Notes under the pieces: model-generated
Databases searched by the model: none
What the model saw: only the letters and a program-made list of their open reading frames with translations
Told to the model about the DNA's origin: nothing
Shown here: piece by piece, positions 18,806 through 29,629 of the stretch
Layout: each line of letters begins with the position of its first letter
Numbering within the stretch: the stretch's first letter is position 1
Translations under genes and position numbers: made by a program
NCBI GenBank assembly: GCA_927441425.1
Contig: CAKMKG010000003.1
Coordinates: 103,638-167,637, forward strand
DNA: 64,000 nt
Reading direction: 5' to 3'
Origin: an uncultured Bacillota bacterium
GTDB lineage: Bacteria > Bacillota > Clostridia > Peptostreptococcales > Anaerovoracaceae

Positions 18806-18972
18806 AAAGGGAGAACATTGGGAAATATTATATTACCCATTGTTAGATATAGAAAAGAAACCTATGTCAATCAATCCTGTGAAAGAAGGTGATTCCACCA
18901 GAAATGTTAAATGCAGAGTTTGAATAACGCCAATCATCGGATGTAGTGATGATTGGCGTTATTCTTTTTTTG
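18806..18972 (+). ncRNA. Candidate small RNA or leader between feoB and corA
   Basis: A promoter at 18772-18799 and a 15-bp perfect terminator stem (18923-18937 with 18949-18963, then seven T) delimit this unit. corA has its own promoter after the terminator, so the RNA is not needed to reach corA. Inside are a GGTG-ATTC-CACC hairpin and a 19-codon ORF (18864-18923). I recognise no known RNA family; it does not show the M-box core expected for a magnesium leader. Functions as an sRNA, a riboswitch or a peptide mRNA are all open. Confidence 0.45.
18864..18923 (+). CDS. Possible 19-residue peptide
   Basis: An ATG ORF whose stop TGA lies one base into the terminator stem. The peptide is MSINPVKEGDSTRNVKCRV, hydrophilic with one Cys. 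The ribosome binding site (AAAAGAAA) is weak. The fit between stop codon and terminator is suggestive but may be chance. Confidence 0.25.
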   Translation: MSINPVKEGDSTRNVKCRV

Positions 18973-18999
18973 ATAAGGGAAAGGAAATGCCGGAACTCC

Positions 19000-19028
19000 T
19001 TGATAGGGGCTTTCCATTGAGATACAAT
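19000..19028 (+). promoter_or_regulatory. Promoter for corA
   Basis: TTGATA at 19000-19005 and TACAAT at 19023-19028 have 17-base spacing, about 40 bases before the corA start. Confidence 0.65.
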
Positions 19029-19066
19029 AGGAACGGAATAAAAAGTTCAGGAAAGGGGGAAGCACA

Positions 19067-19996
19067 TTGATTTATGGTCTTGACGGCAGCATGATTGATT
19101 TCGACCGCCTAGAGGAAGATGAAGTTCTTGGCAAGATTCCTTGCGTCGGTGTTTTAAAAAAGAGCGAGGTGGAGGCATGGAATCCTCATCTGGGCATTGA
19201 TGACAGGATTCTGAAAGAATGTTTAAACGGTTTTGCATCAAAATTTGAAAGCCATGACGGCTTTGACTATATCAGTCTGGTAATCCCGAACAAGGAACAT
19301 CTGCTCTGTGAAGGAAGTAGAATTTCTATTTATTTTCGATCAAATCTATTGATCTTCATCTGTGAAGAAACCCAGGATTTTGCCCTTCTCCACAGCATCA
19401 TAGCAAAGATTGAGAGGAAGGAAATCAGGAATCTCAGTCTTGAGAGAATTCTTTATGAATTCTTTGATCTTCTTACCGTCGGAGATTCTTTCTATCTTGA
19501 AAATATGGAACAGGAAATTTCCGAACTGGAGGAAGCATTGATCACTTCCGAGAAAAGGGATTATGTCAAGGAAATCATAAAGCTCAGAAAGAAGCTGCTT
19601 GTGCTGAAACGTTATTATGAACAGCTTTTTGACTTGGCGGAGGCCATGGAAGAGAATGAAAACGAGCTCCTTTCCGATCGTATGATCCGATATTTTCATA
19701 TCCTGACTAGCCGCGCCAACAGGCTTTCTGATGCCATATCAAATCTCAGAGATTATGTGTCGCAAGTGCGGGAAGCTTATCAAGCCGAAGTTGATATCAG
19801 CCAGAATACGATTATGCGGCTTTTTACGGTAATCACCGCAATCTTTCTGCCGCTGACTCTTCTGGTCGGCTGGTACGGCATGAATTTTCCTATGCCGGAG
19901 TATAGATGGTCTTATGGTTATCTTGCTGTTATTATCTTAGGCGTGTCCGTGGCCTTACTCAGTGTAATTTACTTTAAAAAGCATAAATGGTTTTAA
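19067..19996 (+). CDS. corA: CorA-family divalent cation transporter
   Basis: A 309-residue protein with a long cytoplasmic alpha/beta and coiled-coil region (about 1-245) and two C-terminal membrane helices. The first ends in the ion-selectivity motif YGMNFPMPE near residue 272, which defines CorA channels for Mg2+ (also Co2+/Ni2+). It uses a TTG start seven bases after GGAAAGGGGG; the first ATG is only codon 9. It forms its own transcription unit, convergent with the atp operon. Confidence 0.92.
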   Translation: MIYGLDGSMIDFDRLEEDEVLGKIPCVGVLKKSEVEAWNPHLGIDDRILKECLNGFASKFESHDGFDYISLVIPNKEHLLCEGSRISIYFRSNLLIFICEETQDFALLHSIIAKIERKEIRNLSLERILYEFFDLLTVGDSFYLENMEQEISELEEALITSEKRDYVKEIIKLRKKLLVLKRYYEQLFDLAEAMEENENELLSDRMIRYFHILTSRANRLSDAISNLRDYVSQVREAYQAEVDISQNTIMRLFTVITAIFLPLTLLVGWYGMNFPMPEYRWSYGYLAVIILGVSVALLSVIYFKKHKWF

Positions 19997-20052
19997 GAAA
20001 AGGATGTTCATGAGTTCCATAGTTTATTAGTGAAAATCTTTCTAAAAAAACC

Positions 20053-20085
20053 AAAAATCATGCTCGAGAAAGCATGATTTTTTCT
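20053..20085. terminator. Bidirectional terminator between corA and atpC
   Basis: AAAAATCATGCT and AGCATGATTTTT form a 12-bp stem with T runs on both strands, placed between the convergent corA and atp operon ends. Confidence 0.85.
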
Positions 20086-20104
20086 TTTATGCAAAATCAT
20101 TATA

Positions 20105-21923
<1,819 letters not shown>

Positions 21924-21934
21924 TCACGTGAGAT

Positions 21935-22801
21935 TTATTTCAGCGCTTCGGCGCCGCCAACGATTTCCGAGATTTCATTTGTTATGGCTGCTTGTCTCGT
22001 TCTATTATAGAAGAGGGTAAGCTCACCGATCATTTCTATCGCGTTTTCTGTTGCATTTTCCATCGCCATACGTCTTGCTGCATGCTCACAGGTAGCAGAT
22101 TCAACAATCGCACCGTAAACCATGATTTCAACATACTTTGGCACGAGATAGTTGAAGACCTCACCAACGGACGGTTCATAGTCCACCTGCTGCTCATGCT
22201 TTGGAAGATCAGGATCCCAACGAATTTCAAAAGGAAGCAGAGTTGTCTTTACGACTCTCTGTTCCAGAGAGCTCACAAAAGAAGTAGATATCATAATCAC
22301 TTCATCTATCTCCCCTGCATTATACCGGTCGATAATCGGTTTACTGATCTCATGGGTTTCCAGAAAGGAGATGCTCTCCGGCGGCAGCATATATTCTTCA
22401 AAAATATCATAGCCCCGTTTCACGAAGTACTCTTTTCCTTTTGATCCAATCGCTACGATAACCGGTGTCTCCGGATCGTTTGCGATCTCTCTGGCCGCTT
22501 CCTTGATGACATTGGCATTAAAACTGCCACAAAGGCCTCTTGAGCTTGTCATAATGATATAGCAGGTCGTCTTGATCTCTCTGTTTCCCCGCAGATATTG
22601 AGTTGGAACCTCGCTTGTGTTGTTAAAAATCTCCTCGATCGATTCCGTTATATAATGAAAATATTCTCTTGTCTTTTCAAAGGTGTTTTTGGCCCTTCTG
22701 AGTTTAGCCGCGGACACAAGCTTCATTGCCTTTGTAATGTGCTCCATGCTGGTGACGCTTTTGATCCTCCGCTTGATGTCCCTCATATTGCTTGCTGCCA
22801 T
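21935..22801 (-). CDS. atpG: ATP synthase gamma chain
   Basis: The 288-residue rotor shaft subunit begins MAASNMRDIKRRIKSV and has VSAAKLRRA, SSRGLCGSFNAN and the C-terminal RTRQAAITNEISEIVGGAEAL, all diagnostic. It links the alpha3beta3 hexamer to the c-ring. Confidence 0.97.
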   Translation of the reverse strand: MAASNMRDIKRRIKSVTSMEHITKAMKLVSAAKLRRAKNTFEKTREYFHYITESIEEIFNNTSEVPTQYLRGNREIKTTCYIIMTSSRGLCGSFNANVIKEAAREIANDPETPVIVAIGSKGKEYFVKRGYDIFEEYMLPPESISFLETHEISKPIIDRYNAGEIDEVIMISTSFVSSLEQRVVKTTLLPFEIRWDPDLPKHEQQVDYEPSVGEVFNYLVPKYVEIMVYGAIVESATCEHAARRMAMENATENAIEMIGELTLFYNRTRQAAITNEISEIVGGAEALK

Positions 22802-22827
22802 TCCCTCACCTCCTCCTTATCGGGCTG

Positions 22828-24339
22828 TCAGTCAGAATTCTTTTTCCTGAATTCTGTTATGGCAGCGATTAATTTTTGTTCTGTTTCAGCTTCAAGTTTT
22901 CCGGTGGATTTAATTTCTTTCCCAATTTCCGGATAGTGTGTATCCATAAAATCGTATAGCTCTCTCTCGAAGGTCTTGATTTCTTCTACGGGAATATCCG
23001 CAAGAAAACGGTGGGTTGCTGCATAGATGATCATAATCTGGTGTTCGACCTTAACCGGCGCGTACTGCGGCTGCTTTAATATCTCCATCAGGATAATACC
23101 ATGATCCAGCCGGTCCCTTGTATCCTTATCCAGATCGGAGCCGAACTGAGAGAAACTGGCAAGCTCTCTATATTGCGCAAGTTCGAGCTTTACTTTGCCC
23201 GAAACCTTCTTCATCGCTTTGATCTGCGCGTTACCGCCTACACGGGATACCGATATCCCTGCATTTACAGCCGGTCTTTGTCCTGCAAAGAACAACTCTG
23301 ATTCCAGGAATATCTGGCCATCTGTGATGGATATGACATTCGTTGGAATATAAGCGGATACATCACCCGCCTGGGTTTCAATGATCGGCAGGGCAGTGAT
23401 TGAGCCGCCACCCAGCTCATCGGAAAGCCTGGCGGCTCTTTCCAGTAGTCTGCTGTGGAGATAGAATACATCTCCCGGGTACGCTTCACGTCCCGGTGGT
23501 CTCCTGAGAAGCAGAGACATTGCACGATAGGCTACCGCATGCTTCGAAAGATCATCATAGATAATCAGTACATGCTTTCCCTGGTGCATGAATTCTTCGC
23601 CCATAGCGCAGCCTGCATACGGCGCAATGTATTGAATAGGAGCAACATCGCTGGCGGTAGCGGATACCACAATCGTATATTTCATCGCTCCTTTGTTTTC
23701 CAAAACCTGAACCAACTGTGCAACAGTGGATTTTTTCTGACCGATCGCAACGTAGATACAGATTACGTCTTCTTCCATCTGATTTATGATGGTGTCGATT
23801 GCGATTGCAGTTTTTCCTGTCTGCCTGTCACCGATGATCAATTCTCTTTGGCCCTTCCCGATGGGAATCATGGAGTCAATCGCCTTGATTCCTGTTTGAA
23901 GCGGCTGGTTTACCGATTTTCTTTGCAGAACACCAGGCGCCAGATTTTCAATCGGTCTTGTTGCTTTTGTCTTAATTGGTCCTTTTCCGTCAATTGGCTG
24001 TCCAAGCGAATTGACGACTCGTCCAATTAATTCCGGGCCAACAGGGACTTCAACGACTCTTCCTGTTGGTTTTACGATATCGCCCTCTTTGATTTCTCTA
24101 TCAGGGCCAAGAATAACAGCACCGACATTGTCCTCTTCCAGATTCAACGCCATGCCATAGATTTCATTCGGAAACTCAAGCAGTTCGCCTGCCATACAGT
24201 TCTCCAGTCCATACACACGCGCAATACCGTCTCCGATCTGTATTACTGTACCAAAATCAGAAATATCCAGTTCTTTTTTATAATTTTTGATTTTTTCTCT
24301 TATGACTGCACTGATTTCTTCCGGCTTTAAATTCATCAA
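22828..24339 (-). CDS. atpA: ATP synthase alpha chain
   Basis: The 503-residue F1 subunit has [14 protein letters not shown] (Walker A, about 169-176), [14 protein letters not shown] and the alpha signature [14 protein letters not shown]. The N-terminal helix ([14 protein letters not shown]) binds the delta subunit. Normal length. Confidence 0.98.
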   Translation of the reverse strand: MMNLKPEEISAVIREKIKNYKKELDISDFGTVIQIGDGIARVYGLENCMAGELLEFPNEIYGMALNLEEDNVGAVILGPDREIKEGDIVKPTGRVVEVPVGPELIGRVVNSLGQPIDGKGPIKTKATRPIENLAPGVLQRKSVNQPLQTGIKAIDSMIPIGKGQRELIIGDRQTGKTAIAIDTIINQMEEDVICIYVAIGQKKSTVAQLVQVLENKGAMKYTIVVSATASDVAPIQYIAPYAGCAMGEEFMHQGKHVLIIYDDLSKHAVAYRAMSLLLRRPPGREAYPGDVFYLHSRLLERAARLSDELGGGSITALPIIETQAGDVSAYIPTNVISITDGQIFLESELFFAGQRPAVNAGISVSRVGGNAQIKAMKKVSGKVKLELAQYRELASFSQFGSDLDKDTRDRLDHGIILMEILKQPQYAPVKVEHQIMIIYAATHRFLADIPVEEIKTFERELYDFMDTHYPEIGKEIKSTGKLEAETEQKLIAAITEFRKKNSD

Positions 24340-24378
24340 TTATCACCCCTTGCTTGTTCTAGCATACATATTTCTTTT

Positions 24379-24918
24379 TTATGCCTGCTTAATGCTGCCT
24401 TCAAGATCCCGGAGCTGTTTCCTGATGGATGCATCGATTATTTTTCCTTCTATGAATATCTTGATTCCGCCTAAGAGGGTAGCGTCTGTTTTATTGACGA
24501 GCTTTACCTTCTTCTGCAGCAGCTTGGATGTTTTTTCTTCAAAGGAACTTAACTGAATATCTGTAAGGGGTTCTACTGAAAAAATAGTTCCTTGAGATAT
24601 TCTATGATCTTGGTTAATCAGTTTGTGATATTCCTTAACAATTCGGTTAAAGCTGGTCATCCGTCTTTTATCGATCAACACCATTAAAAAGCTTAAAGCT
24701 TCGTGACTGATATGATCGCCAAAGACCTGCTCAATCACTTGCTTTTTTTCCGAACCGGAGATGACAGGTGTATTAAAAAACTCGTTGAACGTGGGATTCT
24801 TCTGAAATATCGTACTGATCTCCTTCAATTCTTCGAGAATGACATTTACCTTATTTCGATCGGTGGCCGCTTCAAACAGCGCTTTGCCATATGTGATTTC
24901 AACTGTTAATTCTGCCAT
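24379..24918 (-). CDS. atpH: ATP synthase delta chain (OSCP)
   Basis: A 179-residue stator subunit with YGKALFEAA at the start, FFNTPVISGSEKKQVI, and the C-terminal pattern LGGIKIFIEGKIIDASIRKQL typical of delta/OSCP. It overlaps the end of atpF by 13 bases. Confidence 0.93.
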   Translation of the reverse strand: MAELTVEITYGKALFEAATDRNKVNVILEELKEISTIFQKNPTFNEFFNTPVISGSEKKQVIEQVFGDHISHEALSFLMVLIDKRRMTSFNRIVKEYHKLINQDHRISQGTIFSVEPLTDIQLSSFEEKTSKLLQKKVKLVNKTDATLLGGIKIFIEGKIIDASIRKQLRDLEGSIKQA

Positions 24919-25400
24919 TTTGAATTCCCCGCCTCATCAATTATTTTTCCGATGACAGCCTGGTGCTCTTGGTGATCCAGTTCTTTTTCCAGGATCTTTT
25001 CAGCAGCAAAAATAGCAAGCGCTCCTATTTCCTGCTTCATTTCTTCGAGAGACTTTTTCTTCAGTCTTTCAATTTCATTTTCTGTTTGTCTGAGCAGCAT
25101 CGCTGTTCTGTTCTCGGCTTCCCGGAGAATGTCTTCCGCCTGTTGATCGGCTTTTAACTTGGCTTCTTTTACAATCTCCCGCCCCTTGTCTTCTATATTT
25201 GCAATCTGCTTTTCGTAAGACTCCTTCAGCGTCTCAGCCTCGAGTACCTTGTTTTCAGCATTATGAACCGCATCGATCACTTCACTGTTTCTGTCATCAA
25301 TAATGTTGTTGACTTTATCGAACAAATAGTGTTTCAGAAACAAAAAAAGAATTACGAAATTGACTAAGGTTGCAAAAATTGTAAATAAATTTATCTCCAT
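24906..25400 (-). CDS. atpF: ATP synthase b chain
   Basis: A 164-residue stator stalk protein with one N-terminal membrane helix (about 5-25, rich in Phe and Leu) and a long charged coiled-coil. The family pattern VDKVNNIIDDRN-like is seen as FDKVNNIIDDRNSEV. It links the a subunit to delta. Confidence 0.93.
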   Translation of the reverse strand: MEINLFTIFATLVNFVILFLFLKHYLFDKVNNIIDDRNSEVIDAVHNAENKVLEAETLKESYEKQIANIEDKGREIVKEAKLKADQQAEDILREAENRTAMLLRQTENEIERLKKKSLEEMKQEIGALAIFAAEKILEKELDHQEHQAVIGKIIDEAGNSKWQN

Positions 25401-25454
25401 ATACTGCGAGGCCCCCTTCGGGTTTATTTTCCATCAATAGGTATGTCATAATTG

Positions 25455-25682
25455 CTATTTTACGAAGATCAGCAGGATAGAAGCAATCAACGCATAGAGT
25501 GATGTTACTTCTGCAAATGCGATACTGATAATCATAGTGGACGTGATGTCACCTTTCGCTTCAGGTTGTCTGGCAACTGCTTCCACAGCTTTTGAGCCAA
25601 TCATACCAATACCAATCGCTCCGCCTACAACACCCAGTGCAGCGATTCCGGCACCTAACGCTATCAATCCAGTAGAATCCAT
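25455..25682 (-). CDS. atpE: ATP synthase c chain (rotor ring)
   Basis: A 75-residue hairpin: helix 1 with the glycine-rich GGAIGIGMIG, the polar loop ARQPEAKGD (absolutely typical), and helix 2 with the ion-carrying Glu in AFAEVTSLYAL. The residues that mark sodium-binding c-rings in Ilyobacter and relatives (Gln in helix 1, Ser/Thr directly after the Glu) are Ile and Val here, so proton coupling is predicted. Confidence 0.96.
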   Translation of the reverse strand: MDSTGLIALGAGIAALGVVGGAIGIGMIGSKAVEAVARQPEAKGDITSTMIISIAFAEVTSLYALIASILLIFVK

Positions 25683-25763
25683 AGTTAAACCTCCTTAAGT
25701 TTTTGTCTTATTTTTCATAATTAATTTATAACATCTGATACTGATTATGCATCAGTTATTATC

Positions 25764-26438
25764 TTATTCTTCCACCGTCGTTTTCGTAAATATAATGGTC
25801 AGCATGATAAATACATAGGTCTGGATCACACCAACAAAAAGATCAAAAAAGAAATGTAGGGGAACCGGCAATATAAATGCGAAATGTCCCATGGCCATAT
25901 AAGTCAGTTCTATAAAAATCACTCCAACCAGCATGTTGATGAAGAGTCGAAGACTGAGGGATAATGGAATCGTAAGCTTTTCGATGATGTTCATGGGCAG
26001 CATAAACGGAAACGGTTTTAAATAGCTGTGCAGGTATCCTCCTAATCCATGATTTACAACGGAATTCGCATTGATCACAAAGGCGGCAATCAAAGCTAAC
26101 ATCACGGTAACATTGAGATCTTCGGTGGCAGGCGCAAAGCCCACCAGCCCCGTTACATTCATCATAAGAATAAAGATACCCAGGGTTCCAATGAACGGAA
26201 CAAATCGTCTCTTGTACGCGTTCCCCAGATTGGAACAAACCAGCCCATTGAACAGGTTCACGACCATTTCTACCACGGTCTGCCTTTTTGATGGGATCTT
26301 GCCGAGATTTCGCGTCAGCAGCGGAACAGATACAATGATCACAGCCATGATGATCCACTGCAATATGACACTCATGGTGACTACAATCGTATGATTGAAA
26401 GCTGTAAATTCAAATACTTCTTTCGGACTGAGATGCAT
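25764..26438 (-). CDS. atpB: ATP synthase a chain
   Basis: The 224-residue Fo membrane subunit has about five to six helices and the essential Arg in SLSLRLFINMLVGV (near residue 168), which faces the c-ring Glu. The C-terminal VQTYVFIMLTIIF is also diagnostic. It lies between atpI and atpE. Confidence 0.95.
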   Translation of the reverse strand: MHLSPKEVFEFTAFNHTIVVTMSVILQWIIMAVIIVSVPLLTRNLGKIPSKRQTVVEMVVNLFNGLVCSNLGNAYKRRFVPFIGTLGIFILMMNVTGLVGFAPATEDLNVTVMLALIAAFVINANSVVNHGLGGYLHSYLKPFPFMLPMNIIEKLTIPLSLSLRLFINMLVGVIFIELTYMAMGHFAFILPVPLHFFFDLFVGVIQTYVFIMLTIIFTKTTVEE

Positions 26439-26453
26439 TTAATTCCCTTCCCT

Positions 26454-26816
26454 CTATGTTTTGTTTTTCTGTGACACCGCACCAAGCACCATTGAGGCAT
26501 AATGCAGACTATAGCCGATGATATATACAATGATATTTTTCACGTTGTCATTGTAAAGAATGAAAACAAAAGCGCCTGCGATGGCGATTCTAGCTACCGC
26601 TCCAACAGGGATCCAGATGGCACCCTTGGACGCTTTCATTGCATATTCCGTTATAACGGAGTTCAATAAGAAATTTATATACGCAATGGCAACCCCGACG
26701 ATAATGACCACGGTAAATTCTTGAAAGAATAACAACGAGATGAAAAACGATAATAAGATGATGATACCGTCATATAACGTGACTCTTTTTAGCATTGTCA
26801 CAGTATCCTTTGTCAA
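26454..26816 (-). CDS. atpI: AtpI-like small membrane protein
   Basis: A 120-residue protein with four hydrophobic segments, at the position where AtpI (Fo assembly/Mg2+ factor) is found. Similarity is mostly positional and topological. It starts with TTG eight bases after GGAGGG. The spacing to atpB is 15 bases. Confidence 0.75.
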   Translation of the reverse strand: MTKDTVTMLKRVTLYDGIIILLSFFISLLFFQEFTVVIIVGVAIAYINFLLNSVITEYAMKASKGAIWIPVGAVARIAIAGAFVFILYNDNVKNIIVYIIGYSLHYASMVLGAVSQKNKT

Positions 26817-26831
26817 AAAAGTTGCCCTCCG

Positions 26832-26870
26832 TTAAGCTTGTCTGCTTTTCCCAATCATTAATTCGATCAT
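26832..26870 (-). CDS. Tiny ORF b in the atp leader (12 codons)
   Basis: It starts inside the stop of the preceding tiny ORF (TGATG) and encodes MIELMIGKSRQA. It ends just before the atpI ribosome binding site, so translation could run ORF a, ORF b, atpI in a coupled chain. No ribosome binding site of its own is evident. Confidence 0.25.
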   Translation of the reverse strand: MIELMIGKSRQA

Positions 26871-26950
26871 CAGAAAAAATATTTTAGCCTTAAAAAAAAT
26901 GCGGCTACCAACAATACATATAGCTGCACGCTTACATATTTTCCCATCAT
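26870..26950 (-). CDS. Tiny hydrophobic ORF a at the head of the atp operon (26 residues)
   Basis: Within the atp leader the minus strand has AAGGA six bases before ATG ATG, then a 26-residue frame with a single hydrophobic helix (VQLYVLLVAAFFL) flanked by Lys and Arg. It sits where many operons carry atpZ, but I see no AtpZ similarity and it is far shorter. It may be a small membrane peptide or a translational leader. Confidence 0.4.
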   Translation of the reverse strand: MMGKYVSVQLYVLLVAAFFLRLKYFF

Positions 26951-26986
26951 AGGTTTTCCTTGTTAGCTGCTTCATGGCCACTTTTT

Positions 26987-27014
26987 ATTATAACCCTAAA
27001 TCCAAAAATGTAAA
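26987..27014 (-). promoter_or_regulatory. Promoter of the atp operon
   Basis: On the minus strand TTTACA (27009-27014) and TATAAT (26987-26992) are 16 bases apart. The leader to the atpI start is about 165 bases and contains the two tiny ORFs. Confidence 0.65.
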
Positions 27015-27051
27015 GTATCGTTAAAAAATAAACATTCTGAAAATTTTGTCA

Positions 27052-27099
27052 ACAAAAAAAACAACCCACCTAACCCATTGTTTTCAATGCATCAGGTGG
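27052..27099 (-). terminator. Terminator of the MATE gene
   Basis: On the minus strand CCACCT with inner CATTG pairs with CAATG and AGGTGG, followed by a run of eight T. It lies about 60 bases beyond the MATE stop. Confidence 0.75.
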
Positions 27100-27158
27100 T
27101 TTTTACTATTTTAAGTATGCCAAGCTTCGAGAAAAAATGCCAAAATCTAACCTTTTTC

Positions 27159-28529
27159 CTATATGTCGCAAACCAGGTCCTTCAGCCACTTTTTTGAACG
27201 GAAGCGGCGCCAGCAAAGGATACCCTTGACCACTTCCTCTGTCTGCGCCATAAGGACCACAAAGTAGATCGGAAGCCCCAGATAAAGTGCGCCGAAGAAA
27301 ACCAGCGGAACGCCGATGAGCCAGACCGATCCCACTTCTACAAACATTGCGAACCTGGTATCCCCTCCGCACCGCAAGGTTCCAACGATATTCAATCCCC
27401 CGAAAACCTTTAAAGGCATAAAAATGCCGTATATACAAATAATCAGCAGCGCATAATGCTGCCCCTCAGGAGTAAAGTTGAACAGTCGGATAATAAATTG
27501 CGAAGCCAAAATCAACAGTCCGCCGGAAAATGCTCCCACAAAGATTCCAATCCGCAGAAGCCGTTTCGTCAATGCAAAGGCATATTCCATCTGACCCATT
27601 CCGATTCTCTGCCCCACCAGAATGAGAAGGGCATCTCCAAGGCTGAAGATCGCCAGAATAAAGAGCGTATTTAAGGTACTGCTCGCCTGAACAGCTGCAA
27701 ATTCCGTAACGCCCATCCTGCCATATGCTGCGTTATAGGTTGCCATTCCTAGGCTCCACATGGTTTCGTTGATCAGAACCGGAATTGTGGTCACTAGGAC
27801 TCTCGCGACAAGCGGCTTATGCCAGCCAAAAAACTCTCCGGGCTTTCCCGCGAGCAGATTTTTTCTTATAAAAATAACATAAAGATAAAGAACCAGTTCG
27901 ATCAATCTGGAAATGGCAGTCGCAATGGCTGCGCCTTTGACACCTAGTTCGGGTGCGCCAAAACTCCCGAAAATCAAGAAAAAATTCAATACGGTGTTGG
28001 TTGAAAAAATAACCGCACCGATCTTCAAGGGGAGGCTGGTTTGTTGCGTGCTACGCAGTGCTGCCGATAATGGATAGGTGATCCCAAGTGTCAGAAAGCT
28101 GATCGCGGCAATTCTTACATAGCCCTTCCCGATCTCGATAACCTCGGGAATGTCGGTAAACAAGCTCAGTAGCCGTTCCGGTATCAGGACTGCAGGCAGG
28201 AAGAACAGCATACTGACACCGAGACAGACCGTAACCGCAAAGCCGGCTACCTTCCGAAGATTATGAACGTCCTGTTTCCCCCAGTATTGTGCCATAAAGG
28301 CAGAAGAACCGCTGGCAAATCCAAACATGACACCAAAATGGACAAAGAATAACTGTGAAGAAAGCCCTACCGCTGCCAGCTCTACTTCACCAAGACTTCC
28401 AACCATCAGGTTGTCAAGCAGGTTAAGGGAGGACATGATAAGGCTTTGCAATGCAATAGGAAGAGCGACCCTAACGAGGGTCTTGTATAAGGGTTTGCTT
28501 TCAATTATGACAGGCTGTTTGTTTTCCAT
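27159..28529 (-). CDS. MATE-family efflux transporter
   Basis: The 456-residue protein has about twelve membrane segments in two similar halves and MATE features: PIALQSLIMSSLNLLDNLMVG near the start and SLGDALLILVGQRIG in the second half. It should expel drugs or metabolites using a Na+ or H+ gradient. The ATG at 28529 overlaps the wecB 3' end by 29 bases; the frame stays open to 28622 but that part lies inside wecB. The adjacent wall-polymer genes make a role in envelope lipid or glycan transport possible but unproven. Confidence 0.85.
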   Translation of the reverse strand: MENKQPVIIESKPLYKTLVRVALPIALQSLIMSSLNLLDNLMVGSLGEVELAAVGLSSQLFFVHFGVMFGFASGSSAFMAQYWGKQDVHNLRKVAGFAVTVCLGVSMLFFLPAVLIPERLLSLFTDIPEVIEIGKGYVRIAAISFLTLGITYPLSAALRSTQQTSLPLKIGAVIFSTNTVLNFFLIFGSFGAPELGVKGAAIATAISRLIELVLYLYVIFIRKNLLAGKPGEFFGWHKPLVARVLVTTIPVLINETMWSLGMATYNAAYGRMGVTEFAAVQASSTLNTLFILAIFSLGDALLILVGQRIGMGQMEYAFALTKRLLRIGIFVGAFSGGLLILASQFIIRLFNFTPEGQHYALLIICIYGIFMPLKVFGGLNIVGTLRCGGDTRFAMFVEVGSVWLIGVPLVFFGALYLGLPIYFVVLMAQTEEVVKGILCWRRFRSKKWLKDLVCDI

Positions 28530-29628
28530 ATTCCAATAGTATCTTGATAATCCTTTCACAGGCACGACCGTCGCCGTAGGGATTGACAGCGTGGGCCATT
28601 TTGCCGTAAGCTTTTCCATCACGAAGAAGCTCTTTTGTCATCTGATAGATGGTATCCCTGGAAACTCCCGCAAGCTTTACGGTACCTGCCTCGATGGCCT
28701 CCGGCCGCTCCGTCTCTCTTCTCACCACCAGCACCGGCTTTCCAAGAGAAGGAGCCTCCTCTTGCATGCCTCCGGAATCGGTTATGATGAGGTAGGACTT
28801 GGCCATAAGGTTAACAAAGGGCTGATACTGCAGCGGCTCTATCAAATGAATTCTGCCAGCGTTTCCCAGAACTTTGTTGGCGGTTTCCCTCACTTTTGGG
28901 TTCATGTGCACGGGATAAATAATTTCCGTATCATCAAACTCGGTGGCAATGTCTCTAATCGCATGGAAAATCTGTTCCATATTCTCTCCCAGATTCTCTC
29001 TGCGGTGGCAGGTTACCGTAATTACTCTCCTCTTTTCAAAATCGATCTGTTTTAATGTTTCATCCTCAAATTCATATGGTTTTTCAGCCACCTGAAGCAG
29101 TGCATCGATGACCGTATTTCCTGTGATAAAAACCGTATCATCTGGGATTGCTTCCCGAAGCAGGTTCTCCCGGTTTCTCTCCGTGGGCGCAAAATGCAGA
29201 TCCGCCATGCGACCCGTCAGAACCCTGTTCATTTCCTCCGGATAAGGAGAATACTTGTCATAGGTTCGGAGACCCGCTTCTACATGACCTATTCTGATCT
29301 GCTGATAAAATGCTGCCAGCGATGCTGCAAAGGTCGTCGTGGTATCTCCATGAACCAGCACGATATCGGGCCTTTCCTTTATGAATATTGCTTCCAGTCC
29401 CACCAGTACGTTAGAAGTGATCTGGCTAATGGTCTGATTTTGTTTCATGATATTCAGATCATAATCGGGAACCAGCTCAAATAAATCAAGGACCTGATCA
29501 AGCATTTCCCTATGCTGGGCAGTGACGCATAAAATCGATTCAATTTCCGGTTCTTCATTTAATTTCTTTACAAGAGGCGCCATCTTGATTGCCTCGGGTC
29601 GTGTGCCAAATACGGTTAATACTTTCAT
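28501..29628 (-). CDS. wecB: UDP-N-acetylglucosamine 2-epimerase (non-hydrolysing)
   Basis: The 375-residue enzyme converts UDP-GlcNAc to UDP-ManNAc for wall teichoic acid or capsule. Motifs are FGTRPEAIKMAP at the N-terminus, VHGDTTTTFA, HVEAGLRT, TGNTVIDAL, ITDSGGMQEEAP and GKPVLVVRRETERPEA, all standard. It is one base after wecA, so the pair is co-transcribed. Confidence 0.95.
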   Translation of the reverse strand: MKVLTVFGTRPEAIKMAPLVKKLNEEPEIESILCVTAQHREMLDQVLDLFELVPDYDLNIMKQNQTISQITSNVLVGLEAIFIKERPDIVLVHGDTTTTFAASLAAFYQQIRIGHVEAGLRTYDKYSPYPEEMNRVLTGRMADLHFAPTERNRENLLREAIPDDTVFITGNTVIDALLQVAEKPYEFEDETLKQIDFEKRRVITVTCHRRENLGENMEQIFHAIRDIATEFDDTEIIYPVHMNPKVRETANKVLGNAGRIHLIEPLQYQPFVNLMAKSYLIITDSGGMQEEAPSLGKPVLVVRRETERPEAIEAGTVKLAGVSRDTIYQMTKELLRDGKAYGKMAHAVNPYGDGRACERIIKILLEYGKQTACHN

Positions 29629-29629
29629 G

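Noticed and set aside
18732..18923. 63-codon reading frame between feoB and corA
   Set aside because: It starts inside the feoB terminator and upstream of the predicted promoter, and has no ribosome binding site. Only the last 19 codons are kept as a low-confidence ORF.
25455..25682. Sodium-type ATP synthase c subunit
   Set aside because: The Gln and Ser/Thr ligands of known Na+ c-rings are replaced by Ile and Val.
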